From Apoderus coryli (lineage: Eukaryota > Arthropoda > Insecta > Coleoptera > Attelabidae): a DNA stretch of 64,000 bases. Shown piece after piece: positions 32,081 through 43,951 of this stretch (positions are counted from its first letter, which is position 1; each line of letters opens with the position of its first letter). Location of the stretch: NCBI GenBank assembly GCA_911728435.2, contig OU452198.1, forward strand, positions 21,796,001 to 21,860,000. Reading direction: 5' to 3'. Both the position numbers and the translations under genes were made by a program. Under the pieces are notes generated by a model that worked only from the letters and a program-made list of their open reading frames with translations, searched no databases and was not told where the DNA came from.

Positions 32081-32670
32081 ACGAAATAAAATCAATATAT
32101 TGCTCTAGGAGCGGTCATCAAACCGTACTTGTTTCAGAGCATCAAGCTCCATCATCAGTGGTCGAATAATATAAAAAACTAAGCGTGCATAGTCCATGTA
32201 CGTTGACAACGAGAGAAACGTCTGGAACAAGAACGCACAATTATGCATTGTTGTAATAATTATGTTATAATTTCGTGAAAATAAAAAATTGAAACTAAAT
32301 CTCTCTAAAACTACCTAATGTAATCGACATTGTCGAAAAACGTTTTTAAAATATTGATCAATAAAAACATTATTATGTAATTGATTTTAGATTTTTCTTT
32401 TCTTTCTAGATTTAAAAAAAAAATATATATACCTATTTTATATTTTCACGGAATGGTAAGTCTTAAATTACCTATAACATAATTATTACAACAATGCATG
32501 ATTGTGCGTTCTTGTTCCAGACATTAATATGTTTCGCTCGTTGTCAAAGTTTATGTACTATGCACACTTAGTTTTTTATATTGTTCGATCACTGATGATG
32601 GAGGTTGATGCTCTGAAACATGTATGGTTTGATGTCCGCTCCTAGAGCAATATATTGATTTTATTTCGTG
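32081..32670. mobile_element. Fold-back/MITE-like element with ~190-bp arms
   Basis: The left end ACGAAATAAAATCAATATAT is the reverse complement of the right end at 32651-32670. The arms extend inward about 190-200 bp with scattered mismatches (for example CTGATGATGGAG in both). The central ~200 bp are AT-rich and non-coding. No transposase; mobilised in trans if at all. Confidence 0.85.
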
Positions 32671-33577
32671 GAGGCTCAATTATAGTTTTTGTTTAATTTA
32701 ATTTTGTACATAACAATCTTTTAGATTTTGTTATAATAACTAAATTTAATATACAGGGTGATTCAGCTAAGTGTTTCATTAGAAGATTTACGAGAAAAAA
32801 TGAATATGTTGATTTGAAACTTTCTACGTTTATATAAGAAGGAAATACCTTCGTTGAAAAGTATTTTCAAGATGGCGGCACTTCCGGTTATACCGGATGT
32901 GGATATGAACTTCCTTTTCTTAAATGGAACACCCTATATATTATTTTATTTTAAGAATCCCTGTTCAATTATAAGTATTTTTCATTAACCGATTTTCAAC
33001 TGTTTGTTTGGCCCAAAACAGAAAAAAAAAATCGTTGTTTCATAGCCTCTACAGATAGTGTCTTGCAATTTTGAAGGTACTTTAAGAACGTCTTAGGAAA
33101 GTTATTACTCTTGACAAGTAGAACCATGAGATTACAGGGTGATGCCAAATTATTGTAGTATTATCTCCTATTTAATTTTTTCTCAAATGGAACACCCTGT
33201 ATATTATAAAATATTGTGAAAAACAATTAAAATCCCTATCAAATGATAGGCCATATTCGTATACCTAAATTGTAAGATTTTCAAAATAAAAGCAAGTTCC
33301 TAGAAAAATTTGATTTTTCGGTATACATATTTTAATTAGGTAGCCTTCATGTCATTAAACATCACGAAACATTAAAAGAACCTGACAATTAGTTCTTAGC
33401 TAACAAAATGCTTGTTGTTTATTTAAGAGTGTCCTGTACTAGTTAAATTTATGTCATACCGTGCAGTAGGCCATGAGAATGACAGAAAGATTTGACGTTT
33501 CGAATAATTCCTTGTTAGTGTGTATCTATTTACAAATAGCTTTAAGTATAAGTTTTGTTAAAAGTAGTTTGCTGAAA
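32671..33577. repeat. Dispersed ACAGGGTG / ACACCCTGTATA repeats and 5' part of a transposase element
   Basis: Blocks such as TACAGGGTGATTCAGCTAAG (about 32752) and GGAACACCCTGTATATTAT (about 33187) are tandem-like. 33190-33350 is related to 48420-48690 (AAATAAAAGCAAGT...TCTAGAAAAATT...TTAATTAGGTAGCC). It leads into the transposase remnant that follows, so it is probably that element's left end. Confidence 0.5.
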
Positions 33578-34023
33578 ATGGCACAATATTATACAAATTT
33601 TGAAATTTTAAACTTTCGCAAAATCAAATTTTATTCCAAGTGGTCAAATTGAAACAAACAGAAGAGAAAAAACAGTAACTGAAGATGAGGAACAGGTAAC
33701 AAACGTTTTGAGGATACATCCACGCAGAACCTAGATTGTCAATTACACCAGCTGAAAATTGGAGTCTCATATTCGTCTTTTCAAAGAATATTAAAATCTA
33801 CTATAATGCACAACTACAAATTCAAAAAGTTCAGCAACTCGAAGACGGTGATAGACACCGTGGACTAAATTTCTGCAAAGGATTGATTCAGAAAATTAAT
33901 GAAGATTCCATATTTTTAAACAGAATGATTTGCACTGATGAAGCAAAATTTTCTCATATTGCTTCTGGGAAAAATCCAATTTTTCTAGAAACTTGTTTTT
34001 ATTTCAAAAACCTTACCATTTAG
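33578..34023 (+). pseudogene. Decayed DDE transposase with mariner-like features
   Basis: An ATG at 33578 opens MAQYYTNFEIL, the start of a transposase family I recall in insects. A large internal deletion, frameshifts and stops follow. Recognisable later pieces include TVTEDEEQVTNVLRIHPRRT (about 33674), KVQQLEDGDRHRGLNFC and MICTDEAKFSHIASG, with the DE of the catalytic region. The remainder after 34020 is missing. Confidence 0.55.
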
Positions 34024-34104
34024 ATATAGGAATATCGCCTACCATTTGAAAGGGTATTATTGTGTTTTAGAATATATATGATATATGATAATATACCATT
34101 CCAT

Positions 34105-35064
34105 TTGATAAAATGGGATGGGATAGCATTGTAATATTGGAAACTGTAGGAGTTACAATGTCAGTTAAATTAGAGAAAAGTTGTACAATTTAAACACCTT
34201 TTAAATGGTGTTTCCAAAAGTAAGCTAACTTTAGCCCTTTTCGAGAATTTTAGAAAAAACAATGTTTTGCGATTTTAGTTTTTATTTATTTCTGACATTA
34301 TTTTTTTAGATATAAAAAAATGAAAAGCACTTTCTCATTGTTACTTTTTGAGGAGAATAATGTTTATAATTCTCACTACGACGTTTCGTTTTCGAAAAAC
34401 CATCATCAACTTCGTTTTTTTAAATACGGCCCTGGATTTCTTATTGTTAAATGTAAAGCCATTTTCAATTCAAAAATAAGTGGTATATCACATGTAATGG
34501 TTTCATGTTTTTATCTGTTATTCAAGAAAAATCTCCATTTTATTCTGTACGCGACTTTTTAAATTTAGTTGAATTTTTTGTGCTTTTTGTATTAAAAAAC
34601 GCCTTTCTTAGATGAATGTTTTACGCAAAATACGTGTCAAACTATGGCGATTTTTCTTGAATAATTTAAAATAACAGCTAAAAACACTGGAAACTTGTTT
34701 AAACCATTACGTGTGATATACCACCTATATTTAAATTGTTTTTTTAAATCCAGGGCCGTATTTAAAAAAACGAAGTTGAAGATAGTTTTTCGAAAACGAA
34801 ACGTTGTAGTGAAAATTTGTAAACGCTATTTTATTTTCCTCAAAAAGTAACAATCAGAAAGTGCTTTTAATTTTTTTATATCTCTACAAAAAATAAAATC
34901 AAAAAATGTTTTTTTCTTTAAATTCTCGACAACGGCTAAAGTTAGTTTAATTTTGGAAACACCATTTAAAAGGTATTTAAATTGTACAACTTTTCTCTAA
35001 TTTAACCGACATTGTAACTCCTACCATTTGCAAGATTCTAATGCTATCCCACTCTTATCTTGGA
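34105..35064. mobile_element. Large fold-back element (~960 bp, arms ~440 bp)
   Basis: The left arm from GGGATAGCATT, GTAGGAGTTACAATGTC and TTAAATTAGAGAAAAGTTGT is repeated in reverse at the right end. The pairing continues inward through AAACGAAACG/CGTTTCGTTT and CAGGGCCGTATTTAAAA to a centre near 34600. There are no coding frames of note. The arms differ at many positions, so it is old. Confidence 0.8.
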
Positions 35065-35417
35065 CACAGTGTATATTATTTTCTAAATAGAAGTCAAACA
35101 TCGGTTCAAAATACTTTTAATGAACGATATGTTATAAATAAGGCATTACATGCTTTTGAATTGACGATGTTTTTGTTTTGTCCAAATTACACTCACCTGT
35201 AAATGATACTAAATCTTGATTTACCTATATGGGCTGATTGTTTTATTATTTAAAATCTTAATAAATATGCCGCAACGTATAAATTGATCAATTTAGTGTA
35301 CCTATATCTAATTTATGTAATTTGTCGAAAAAATTAAGTATTTACACCTTTAGATTTATGTATAAATCTACGACAGGAAGACTATTGGGTTTTATAGGAA
35401 CTTTAAAATTTTACTGA

Positions 35418-35703
35418 TGTAACGCTCCATCTCTAGTAATATGCCAGCCAGCTATTAAGAACATTGTTTTGCTCTCGCACCCATCTCTAAAAAACGTCAT
35501 TCACTACTACTTACGACGATAGAAGCAAGCGCGTGTGTTCGTGTGTTGTTAAGCAAACTTTTCTAATATCTTTTCGGTTTATTTAAATTACCTAAACTAT
35601 ATTTTGTCTATTTTTTTATCCGCAATAAAATTGTTATTTGTTTAAAGTTAAAATACATATTTGTTTTGTGTTAATACAGCCATCCACTACAAACCCTGTT
35701 ACA
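35418..35703 (+). repeat. Gypsy 5' LTR
   Basis: Identical to 39976-40261 by eye. It starts TGTAAC and ends GTTACA. The CAATAAAATTG near 35622 could serve as poly(A) signal. The ~555-bp leader to the gag ATG follows. Confidence 0.95.
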
Positions 35704-36258
35704 AAATTGGCGCTCAACTTGTGGCCTGTGTTAAACATAATTGATAGTGAATAACAACTTTCGTTAAAACAAATTATTAATAATAACGTGTTAATTGTGT
35801 AATAAACATTGTAAATTGAAGTGATTTCTATTTGAAAAGTCTTTCTTTCTTCAAATTTACGTTTATTCAAATTATTTTTCCGTTATTATTGCATTCATTA
35901 TATTGCGCAGATATATTATATAGTGTATATAAACAAACACTACCGCGAGTTTTGCGTCGGTGTCGGTGTTCTTTGACTTTTCTTTTCAAACGAAAGCCGC
36001 TATTAGGATTTATTTTTGTCAATTTTGCTAACATACATTTCCAGTTGTTTAATTAAATACCTAATTATCTACAGTGTGAACTAAAATATTATATAAAACG
36101 TATTTGTCGGTGTGAACTTCTGTTTTGATTAAATTAGTAGTAACTTAAATAAATTTTGAGTTTTCAAAACGGATAATTACAATTTAAGAAACCGTCAAGT
36201 GCCGAGGCAATCAACCAGTACGAGTCCAGACGATCAGATAAGTACAAATAAAACAAAA

Positions 36259-39200
36259 ATGAGTACACCACCACAAGGTAATACTTTTGCTTTATCCGAT
36301 GAACAATTTAATAATTTATTAGTAAATTTACAACAAAATCAATTAAATTTACTTACAAATTTCGTTCAAAATGCATTACCTACGCCGCGTACAGGTAATT
36401 TCTCAAATTGTACTGCTAGGTTTGATGGCACAAAAGGTGCCAATGTTGACTCATTCCTAGATGCTATTTGTATATACAAGGATTGTTCACAAATAACGGA
36501 TGAACATGCATTAAAAGGTTTACCAATGCTTTTAACTGATCACGCAGCTACGTATTGGCAAGGTGTAAAATCCTCTATCGCTACTTGGAATGACGCTTTA
36601 AAAGCTTTACGAAACTGCTATTCGGTGAAGCTGCCACCACACAGAATTTATCGCGACCTTTTCAATTGCGAACAATCGGAAAATACCTCTACAGAACATT
36701 TTGTTTGTGACGCTCGTGCGCTTCTTTCGCAACTACCGTATAAACTTTCTGATCAAGCTCAAATTGATATGATCTACGGACTTTTACATAAACGTATTCG
36801 TGAGCGGTTAATACGTGAAAATATCGCCTCATTCGATGATCTGTTAAAACTGTCGCGTAGTATTGAACTTTCACTCGAAGAATCCGATTTTAGTGAATCG
36901 AAATCAGAAAAATACGATAAAACTAACGTTAAACGTATTCGGTGCGCTTATTGTCGAAATGTCGGTCATGAAATTGCAAATTGTGCTACTTTAAAGCGTA
37001 AAAATGTTAAAGACAATGACAAAATCACCAATAAGGCTGCCGTAAACAATCCTCACCCAACTTTAAAATGTTATGGTTGTGGAACTCCCGGTGTTTTACG
37101 CTCGCGTTGTTCGAAATGCAATCCGAACTCGTCCGTTTCGCCTAAACCAGTCGTTAAACAAGAAGCTGTAAATTTAGTAGCAGAAGAAAAATCTAAAGTG
37201 ATTGAACTTCTAAATCAATATGAAGATACGTTTGCACGAGGGGGAGACCCTACACCTTACGCTGAGCATCGTATTGATTTATTACCTAATACTCAACCAA
37301 TTGCTGTTCCACCGTACAGATTAGCTGAACCAAAACGCGAAATTTTACATAAGGAAGTGAACAAACTTTTACAAGATAATATTATAGAAGAGTGCGAAAG
37401 CCCCTGGGCTGCTCCTGCTGTTATGGTACCAAAAAAGAATGGCGAAGTGCGCCTTTGTGGCGATTATCGACGCCTAAACGCCGTTACCATTAGCGATAAA
37501 TACCCTCTTCCTCGTCTTGAAGATTTGTTACATACTGCCAAGCATACTAAATTTATGACTACACTTGATCTTCGCGCAGGTTATCACCAGGTCAAAATTC
37601 AAGAATGTGATCGTGATAAAACAGCTTTTATAACGCCATTTGGACTCTTCCGGTACAAACGCATGTGCTTCGGGTTAAAAAACGCTCCGGCAACGTTTCA
37701 GCGTTTAATCGACCGCTTCAAAATTGGACTTCCAAATGTTGTATTGCTGGCTTATCTTGACGATTTGATTATTTTATCAGTTGATTTTCAAGGACATTTA
37801 CATGATCTTGAGGCTGTATTTGAAAGACTTAATAAATTTAACCTCCGCGTTAATCGAAATAAAAGTGTTTTTGTGCGCGAATCGGTTAAATATCTCGGAC
37901 ATTTAATAACTCCTCAGGGTATAACCACTGACCCGCTTAAGGTTTCCGCGATATCACAGTTACCTGAGCCACGAAATATTAAACACCTGCAATCTTTTAT
38001 CCAAACTTGTTCCTGGTATCGTAGATTTGTACCGTCATTCTCACATGTTGCTCGTCCATTAACTAATTTATTGAAGAAAGCTTCAAAATGGCAATGGGGT
38101 TCCGATCAACAACAAGCCTTTAATAAATTGAAACAGTTACTTACGAGTGCGCCGATTTTAAGGCAAGCTGATATGTCTCAGCCATTTAGTTTGCATACCG
38201 ATGCAAGCGACTATGCTCTAGGTGCCGTGCTGCTTCAAGGCGAAAGGGAAGATGAACGTCCTGTTGAATATGCAAGCCGACTTCTTAGCTCAGCTGAACG
38301 ACGATATAACACTACCGAAAGGGAAGCTCTTGCAATTGTATTTGCTCTAAATCGCTTTCGTGGATATGTAGAATGTTCCGAGATCCACATTAAGACGGAC
38401 CATCAGCCATTACGTTGGTTGATGACATTAAAATCACCTAATGGACGATGTGCCAGATGGGCACTTCTCATACAATCGTTTAATTTGAAAATCTCATATG
38501 TACCTAGTACTAAGAATAAAGTTGCTGACACTTTATCCAGACCGACCTGCAGTCCTGCGAACGAGGACATTTGTTGTATTTGTACTGCCAGTGTTGATTT
38601 AGTGGGAAAGAATGCAAGCGATCTACGTTTTGACCAACTATCAGATCCAGAAGTTGCCAAAATAATCAACTCTTTTGAATCACTTTCTTCAAATGAAGAT
38701 TTATACCACTGGACTTCAAAAGGCTATCTTATGTCAAATGGAGTGTTATATAGATATTCACCTGAAACTGAAGAAGAAGAAGCTCAATATGTCGTGCCAT
38801 ATAAGTGTAGACAATCTATAATTCAAGAGTATCACGACAACCCTACCTCAGGTCATTATGGAGTGGACAAAACCACTAAAAAAATCACTTCTAGATACTT
38901 CTGGCCTGGTATGCGTCGTGAAATACGAGAATATGTTAGAAAATGTATTCTTTGCCAGAAATATAAGCCTACAAATTTAAAGCCCGCCGGTTTGATACAA
39001 ACACCTTCTTATAATCAACGATTTGAGGTGTTAGCTATGGATTTATTCGGCCCTCTACCCGAAACTTCTAAACACAATCGATGGATTTTTATTGTTGAAG
39101 ATACATCAACTAAATGGGTTGAATTATTTGCAATTCAGAAAGCCACTTCTATCACCTGTGCCAAGGTATTGATCGATGAAATATTTCTCCGCTATGGATT

Positions 39201-39933
39201 TCCACGTCGTATAATTAGCGACAACGGTGTTCAATTTGTTTCTGAAGTAATGCAGCAAGTCCTGTACGTTCTTGATATTAAGCAAAACTTAAACCCTGTG
39301 TATCATCCAGAAGCCAATCCGGTGGAACGCCGAAATAGAGACCTGAAACCACAGTTAGCAATACTAGTTGGAAATGATCACAATACATGGGATAAAAACC
39401 TCGCTAGTATTAGATTTGCTATGAACTCCGTATGCTCTGCCATTACAGGGTATACTGCAGCGTACCTTAATTTTGGACGTGAGTTAAGAACTTTAGATGA
39501 CGTCAACCATGATGTTCGTACTATATTAAATGGTGATAATTTCATCCCACAGATTACACCATATTTAACTAAGTTTTTAAGTAAATTAGATGACGTTAAA
39601 GAGAAAGTTTCCACAGAACAAGCCAAATACAAAACCCATGCTGACAAACATCGACGTCCAGCACCCGATTACCTTCCTGGGACATTAATATTACTCAAAA
39701 CGCATTCTAAGAGTGATTTTGCGTCCGGACGTACAAAGAAGTTCGATCCCCGTCGTGATGGACCTTATCGTATATTGCGAGAAATTACTCCAACTACTTT
39801 TGAGATATCCGCCACGAATAATGATGAATGCATTGGAAAGTATCATGTCTCCGAGATTACTCCGTATATTGGTGGAGACAACGATCAGCCGGAGATACCG
39901 AAGAGAAAACGAGGACGACCTAAGAAATGTTAA
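36259..39933 (+). CDS. Gypsy gag-pol polyprotein lacking a protease domain
   Basis: The first ATG in frame is 36259; the frame is open from 36199 and ends at TAA 39931-39933 (1224 residues from the ATG). A gag (KGVKSSIATWNDALKALRN) is followed by a CCHC knuckle CAYCRNVGHEIANC and a second Cys-rich motif. About 35 residues later the reverse transcriptase begins (VPKKNGEVRLCGDYRRLN, LLAYLDDLIIL). RNase H has HTDASDYALGAVL. The integrase shows an HHCC finger (SGHYGVDK...CILC), D in MDLFGPL, D in ISDNGVQF and E in NPVERRNRDL. No DTG/DSG protease motif occurs between knuckle and reverse transcriptase, where ~100 residues are expected. It ends in a basic tail. The protein cannot self-process, so the element is probably non-autonomous. 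Confidence 0.9.
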   Translation: MSTPPQGNTFALSDEQFNNLLVNLQQNQLNLLTNFVQNALPTPRTGNFSNCTARFDGTKGANVDSFLDAICIYKDCSQITDEHALKGLPMLLTDHAATYWQGVKSSIATWNDALKALRNCYSVKLPPHRIYRDLFNCEQSENTSTEHFVCDARALLSQLPYKLSDQAQIDMIYGLLHKRIRERLIRENIASFDDLLKLSRSIELSLEESDFSESKSEKYDKTNVKRIRCAYCRNVGHEIANCATLKRKNVKDNDKITNKAAVNNPHPTLKCYGCGTPGVLRSRCSKCNPNSSVSPKPVVKQEAVNLVAEEKSKVIELLNQYEDTFARGGDPTPYAEHRIDLLPNTQPIAVPPYRLAEPKREILHKEVNKLLQDNIIEECESPWAAPAVMVPKKNGEVRLCGDYRRLNAVTISDKYPLPRLEDLLHTAKHTKFMTTLDLRAGYHQVKIQECDRDKTAFITPFGLFRYKRMCFGLKNAPATFQRLIDRFKIGLPNVVLLAYLDDLIILSVDFQGHLHDLEAVFERLNKFNLRVNRNKSVFVRESVKYLGHLITPQGITTDPLKVSAISQLPEPRNIKHLQSFIQTCSWYRRFVPSFSHVARPLTNLLKKASKWQWGSDQQQAFNKLKQLLTSAPILRQADMSQPFSLHTDASDYALGAVLLQGEREDERPVEYASRLLSSAERRYNTTEREALAIVFALNRFRGYVECSEIHIKTDHQPLRWLMTLKSPNGRCARWALLIQSFNLKISYVPSTKNKVADTLSRPTCSPANEDICCICTASVDLVGKNASDLRFDQLSDPEVAKIINSFESLSSNEDLYHWTSKGYLMSNGVLYRYSPETEEEEAQYVVPYKCRQSIIQEYHDNPTSGHYGVDKTTKKITSRYFWPGMRREIREYVRKCILCQKYKPTNLKPAGLIQTPSYNQRFEVLAMDLFGPLPETSKHNRWIFIVEDTSTKWVELFAIQKATSITCAKVLIDEIFLRYGFPRRIISDNGVQFVSEVMQQVLYVLDIKQNLNPVYHPEANPVERRNRDLKPQLAILVGNDHNTWDKNLASIRFAMNSVCSAITGYTAAYLNFGRELRTLDDVNHDVRTILNGDNFIPQITPYLTKFLSKLDDVKEKVSTEQAKYKTHADKHRRPAPDYLPGTLILLKTHSKSDFASGRTKKFDPRRDGPYRILREITPTTFEISATNNDECIGKYHVSEITPYIGGDNDQPEIPKRKRGRPKKC

Positions 39934-39975
39934 CTTGTTTATGACCTTTCGTTACATAAACAAGAGGGGGAGAGT

Positions 39976-40261
39976 TGTAACGCTCCATCTCTAGTAATAT
40001 GCCAGCCAGCTATTAAGAACATTGTTTTGCTCTCGCACCCATCTCTAAAAAACGTCATTCACTACTACTTACGACGATAGAAGCAAGCGCGTGTGTTCGT
40101 GTGTTGTTAAGCAAACTTTTCTAATATCTTTTCGGTTTATTTAAATTACCTAAACTATATTTTGTCTATTTTTTTATCCGCAATAAAATTGTTATTTGTT
40201 TAAAGTTAAAATACATATTTGTTTTGTGTTAATACAGCCATCCACTACAAACCCTGTTACA
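39976..40261 (+). repeat. Gypsy 3' LTR
   Basis: Partner of 35418-35703. It is preceded by the polypurine tract at 39962-39975 and followed by the CTGA duplication. Confidence 0.95.
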
Positions 40262-40997
40262 CTGATCATTAATCATGTAAACGTTTTCTACTAAAACAAA
40301 ATCTATAATCTTTGCTAACATAATATATACTAGAAATTACACTAGCGATGCGCTGCCAGATGTCAAAAATGTAATCAGCGTTGCCAGAATTATTTTAGTG
40401 AAAATTATGATACAAAAGCTACTAAACTAAATAAATTTGTATTTACATAATTAGCGTAACAACTATGTCTCAAAATAAACCTTCACATCTTCCTTGTGTT
40501 CGAAATCGTACACATTTTTGTCTCACAATACTTTTATCAAAGAATTAGGCTTTTGGAAACTGTAGTTTTAGTACCTACTTTGTGAGCAAGCCATAAATCA
40601 AATTATACAAATCCGATTTCACCGAAAGCCGAAGATTGAAAAAAAACCAAGGCAATAAACATAAAAAGTTTCCGACCTTTGCGTGATGTGCTGTAACTAC
40701 TTGGAACTCGGAAATCAGCAATGCTTTTTATTTATAGATATCAGAAATACAACTTGATTATTTGCTAAATAGTTTTTGAGCAAAATACTGATTCGATCGT
40801 GATATCGTGCAATTATTGATATACTGCTAGTAATTTAAGGTAAAAATTATGGTACAAATCCATAATTATGGTACGTCGGGCAATGCTGAAAAGACGCTCA
40901 TGTGTGTGTTTTAAAAGCAAGTCAATTTGCACCAAATACTCGTATCTAAATAACTGTATGATTTGTAATTATTATTTTATTTATTTATTTATTAATT
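40262..40997. other. Non-coding AT-rich stretch
   Basis: No recognisable gene or element. An (ATTT)n microsatellite marks its right edge (about 40977-40993), where the tandem repeat begins. Confidence 0.5.
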
Positions 40998-43701
40998 GTA
41001 AATTAACATTTGAGCTTTTTTAATGCTCCTGAAATGATTTTATTTTTGTTTAAAAACTACTTTCTTGGTTAGCTCAGTTACGTTATGTATATATTAGCAA
41101 GGATTAAGGTGTCTATGGGGACTGCCTATTTATAAGTTATTTATGTTTGTTTTTTTCCTCATCTAAGTGAAATCAGAATTTCTGCTCATTAGTTGTGCTG
41201 GCGGTCGATAAATAGGATTAGAGATCAATAAGATTTTTAATCTCAAACATACTAAATTAAACATGTTTACTAGGTTTGAATTTTATACCTTGTAATAGGT
41301 AATCTCGTTTTTTTATTCATTTTATTTACACCTTTAGTGATATGTAGTAGTAGGAATGAACTTTATGGGCAGAATACTTTAACCAGAAGATTATTTAAAA
41401 ATATATCTCAGGCAACTGGTTCATCCTTATATGATAGAACAGTGGTTTTTCTTGTTTTCACTTCGGAATTTACTAAAACTACCTTAACATAGACATTTTT
41501 ACACTGTGAGTAAATTAACATTATTTGAGCTTTTTTAATGCTCCTCAAATGATTTTATTTTTGTTTAAAAGCTACTTTCTTGGTTAGCTCGGTTACGTTA
41601 TGTATAGATTAGGAAGGATTAAGGTGTCTATGGGGACTGCCTATTTATAAGTTATTTATGTTTATTTTTTCCTCATCTAAGTAAAATCAGAATTTCTGCT
41701 CATTAGTTGTGCTGGCGGTCGATAAATAGGATTAGAGATGAATAAGATTTTTAATCTCAAACATACTAAATTAAACATGTTTACTAGGTTTGAATTTTAT
41801 ACCATGTAATAGGTACTCTCGTTTTTTTTATTCATTTTATTTACACCTTTTGTGGTATGTAGTAGTAGGAATGAACTTTACGGGCAGAATCAGAATACTT
41901 TAACCAGAAGATTATTTAAAAATATATCTCAGGCAACTGGTTCATCCTTATATGATAGAACAGTGGTTTTTCTTGTTTTCACTTCGGAATTTACTAAAAC
42001 TACCTTAACATAGACATTTTTACACTGTGAGTAAATTAACATTATTTGAGCTTTTTTAATGCTCCTCAAATGATTTTATTTTTGTTTAAAAGCTACTTTC
42101 TTGGTTAGCTCGGTTACGTTATGTATAGATTAGGAAGGATTAAGGTGTCTATGGGGACTGCCTATTTATAAGTTATTTATGTTTGTTTTTTCCTCATCTA
42201 AGTAAAATCAGAATTTATGCTCATTAGTTGTGCTGGCGGTCGATAAATAGGATTAGAGATGAATAAGATTTTTAATCTCAAACATACTAAATTAAACATG
42301 TTTGCTAGGTTTGAATTTTATACCATGTAATAGGTACTCTTGTTTTTTTTTATTCATTTTATTTACACCTTTTGTGGTATGTAGTAGTAGGAATGAACTT
42401 TACGGGCAGAATCAGAATACTTTAACCAGAAGATTATTTAAAAATATATCTCAGGCAACTGGTTCATCCTTATATGATAGACAAGTGGTTTTTCTTGTTT
42501 TCTCTTCGGAATTTACTAAAACTACTTTAACATAGACATTTTAACAGTGTGAGCAATTAACATTTGAGCTTTTTTAATGCTCCTGAAATGATTTTATTTT
42601 TGTTTAAAAGCTACTTTCTTGGTTAGCTCGGTTACGTTATGTATATATTAGGAAGAATTAAGGTGTTTATGGGGACTGCCTATTTATAAGTTATTTATGT
42701 TTGTTTTTTCCTCATCTAAGTAAAATCAGAATTTATGCTCATTAGTTGTGCTGGCGGTCGATAAATAGGATTAGAGATGAATAAGATTTTTAATCTCAAA
42801 CATACTAAATTAAACATGTTTACTAGGTTTGAATTTTATACCAAGTAATAGGTACTCTCGTTTTTTTTATTCATTTTATTTACACCTTTTGTGGTATGTA
42901 GTAGTAGGAATGAACTTTACGGGCAGAATCAGAATACTTTAACCAGAAAATTATTTAAAAATATATCTCAGGCAACTGGTTCATCCTTATATGATAGACA
43001 AGTGGTTTTTCTTGTTTTCTCTTCGGAATTTACTAAAACTACTTTAACATAGACATTTTTACAGTGTGAGTAAATTAACATTATTTGAGCTTTTTTAATG
43101 CTCCTGAAATGATTTTATTGTTGTTTAAAAGCTACTTTTTTGGTTAGCTCGGTTACCTTATGTGTATATTAGGAAGGATTAAGGTGGTTATGGGGACTGC
43201 CTATTTATAAGTTATTTATGTTAGTTTTTTCCTCATCTAAGTGAAATCAGAATTTCTGCTCATTAGTTGTGCTGGCGGTCGAGAAATAGGATTAGAGATC
43301 AATAGATCAATAACAATTTTAATCTCAATCATACTAAATTAAACTTTTTTACTAGGTTTGAATTTTATACCTTGTAATAGGTAATATCGTTTTTTATTCA
43401 TTTTATTTACACCTTTTGTGGTATGTAGTAAGCATAATGGACTTTACGGGCAAAATCAGGATACCTTAGTCCTTTATTTAAAAATATATCTCTTCCAAAT
43501 TTACTAAAACCACTTTAACAAAGAGATTTACACAAACACATTTACACTGTGAGTAAATTAACATTTGAACTTTTTTAATGCTCCTGATATACAATATTCT
43601 TGATTTTATTGTTATTTAAATGCTACTTTTTTTGTTTGCTCCGTTATGTTATTTATATTTATTAGGTAGGATAAAAGTGTTTATGGAGACTGCCTATTTC
43701 G
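40998..43701 (+). repeat. Tandem repeat, unit about 517 bp, five copies plus a degenerate sixth
   Basis: The landmark TGAGCTTTTTTAATGCTCCT occurs at 41011, 41526, 42047, 42564 and 43086, with a degenerate copy at 43565. Spacings are 515, 521, 517, 522 and 479. The inner copies are very alike; the last is diverged and shorter. Units carry in-frame small differences and a CAGAAT duplication. It is satellite-like but in low copy here. Confidence 0.95.
42356..42535 (+). other. Short frame kept open in four repeat units (copy 3 shown)
   Basis: In copies ending at 41492, 42013, 42535 and 43052 the same frame (FTP.VVCSSRNELYGQN, then ISQATGSSLYDR) stays open for about 60 codons to the same TAG. Differences include a 6-bp in-frame indel and a few amino-acid changes. 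It may be a repeated exon or chance. No ATG starts it with confidence and I do not recognise it. Confidence 0.25.
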
Positions 43702-43951
43702 CTGGAAAATAGTATTAGTTTTCTAAAAGGTCCGCTAGAGGGCGTAAATAATAAACTAAATTGAAAAACACTGTTTACTTAAAAGATACAGTTAAACTTA
43801 ATGAGAATGAACTAGCTACAATTCTAGAACTTTTTCATATAAACCTTTTTTCCCTATCTTCTTAAATAAATGGTGGAGGAGCCGGAGAATGTGTGACATT
43901 TTAGCTTAGTTTGGGGATAGAAATAAAAATTAAATAAACTCACTGTCTTAA
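43702..43951. other. Spacer between tandem repeat and piggyBac element
   Basis: Nothing recognised. It ends in the TTAA target site (43948-43951) of the piggyBac element. Confidence 0.5.

Larger units (their letters stand above)
35414..40265 (+). mobile_element. Young Gypsy LTR retrotransposon without protease (35418-40261), target duplication CTGA
   Basis: The LTRs 35418-35703 and 39976-40261 (286 bp each, TGTAAC..GTTACA) are identical as I read them, and CTGA flanks both sides (35414-35417, 40262-40265). A primer-site-like TTGGCGCTCAACTTG lies three bases after the 5' LTR, and a polypurine tract AAGAGGGGGAGAG abuts the 3' LTR. One ORF encodes gag-reverse transcriptase-RNase H-integrase. 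Identical LTRs mean very recent insertion. Confidence 0.95.

Noticed and set aside
36689..36874. Minus-strand frames inside the Gypsy gag-pol (also 38403-38669, 39378-39647)
   Set aside because: Shadows of the real gag-pol frame with no recognisable content.
40998..43701. Tandem gene array
   Set aside because: No ATG or longer coding exon could be supported; kept as a repeat with an open-frame note.
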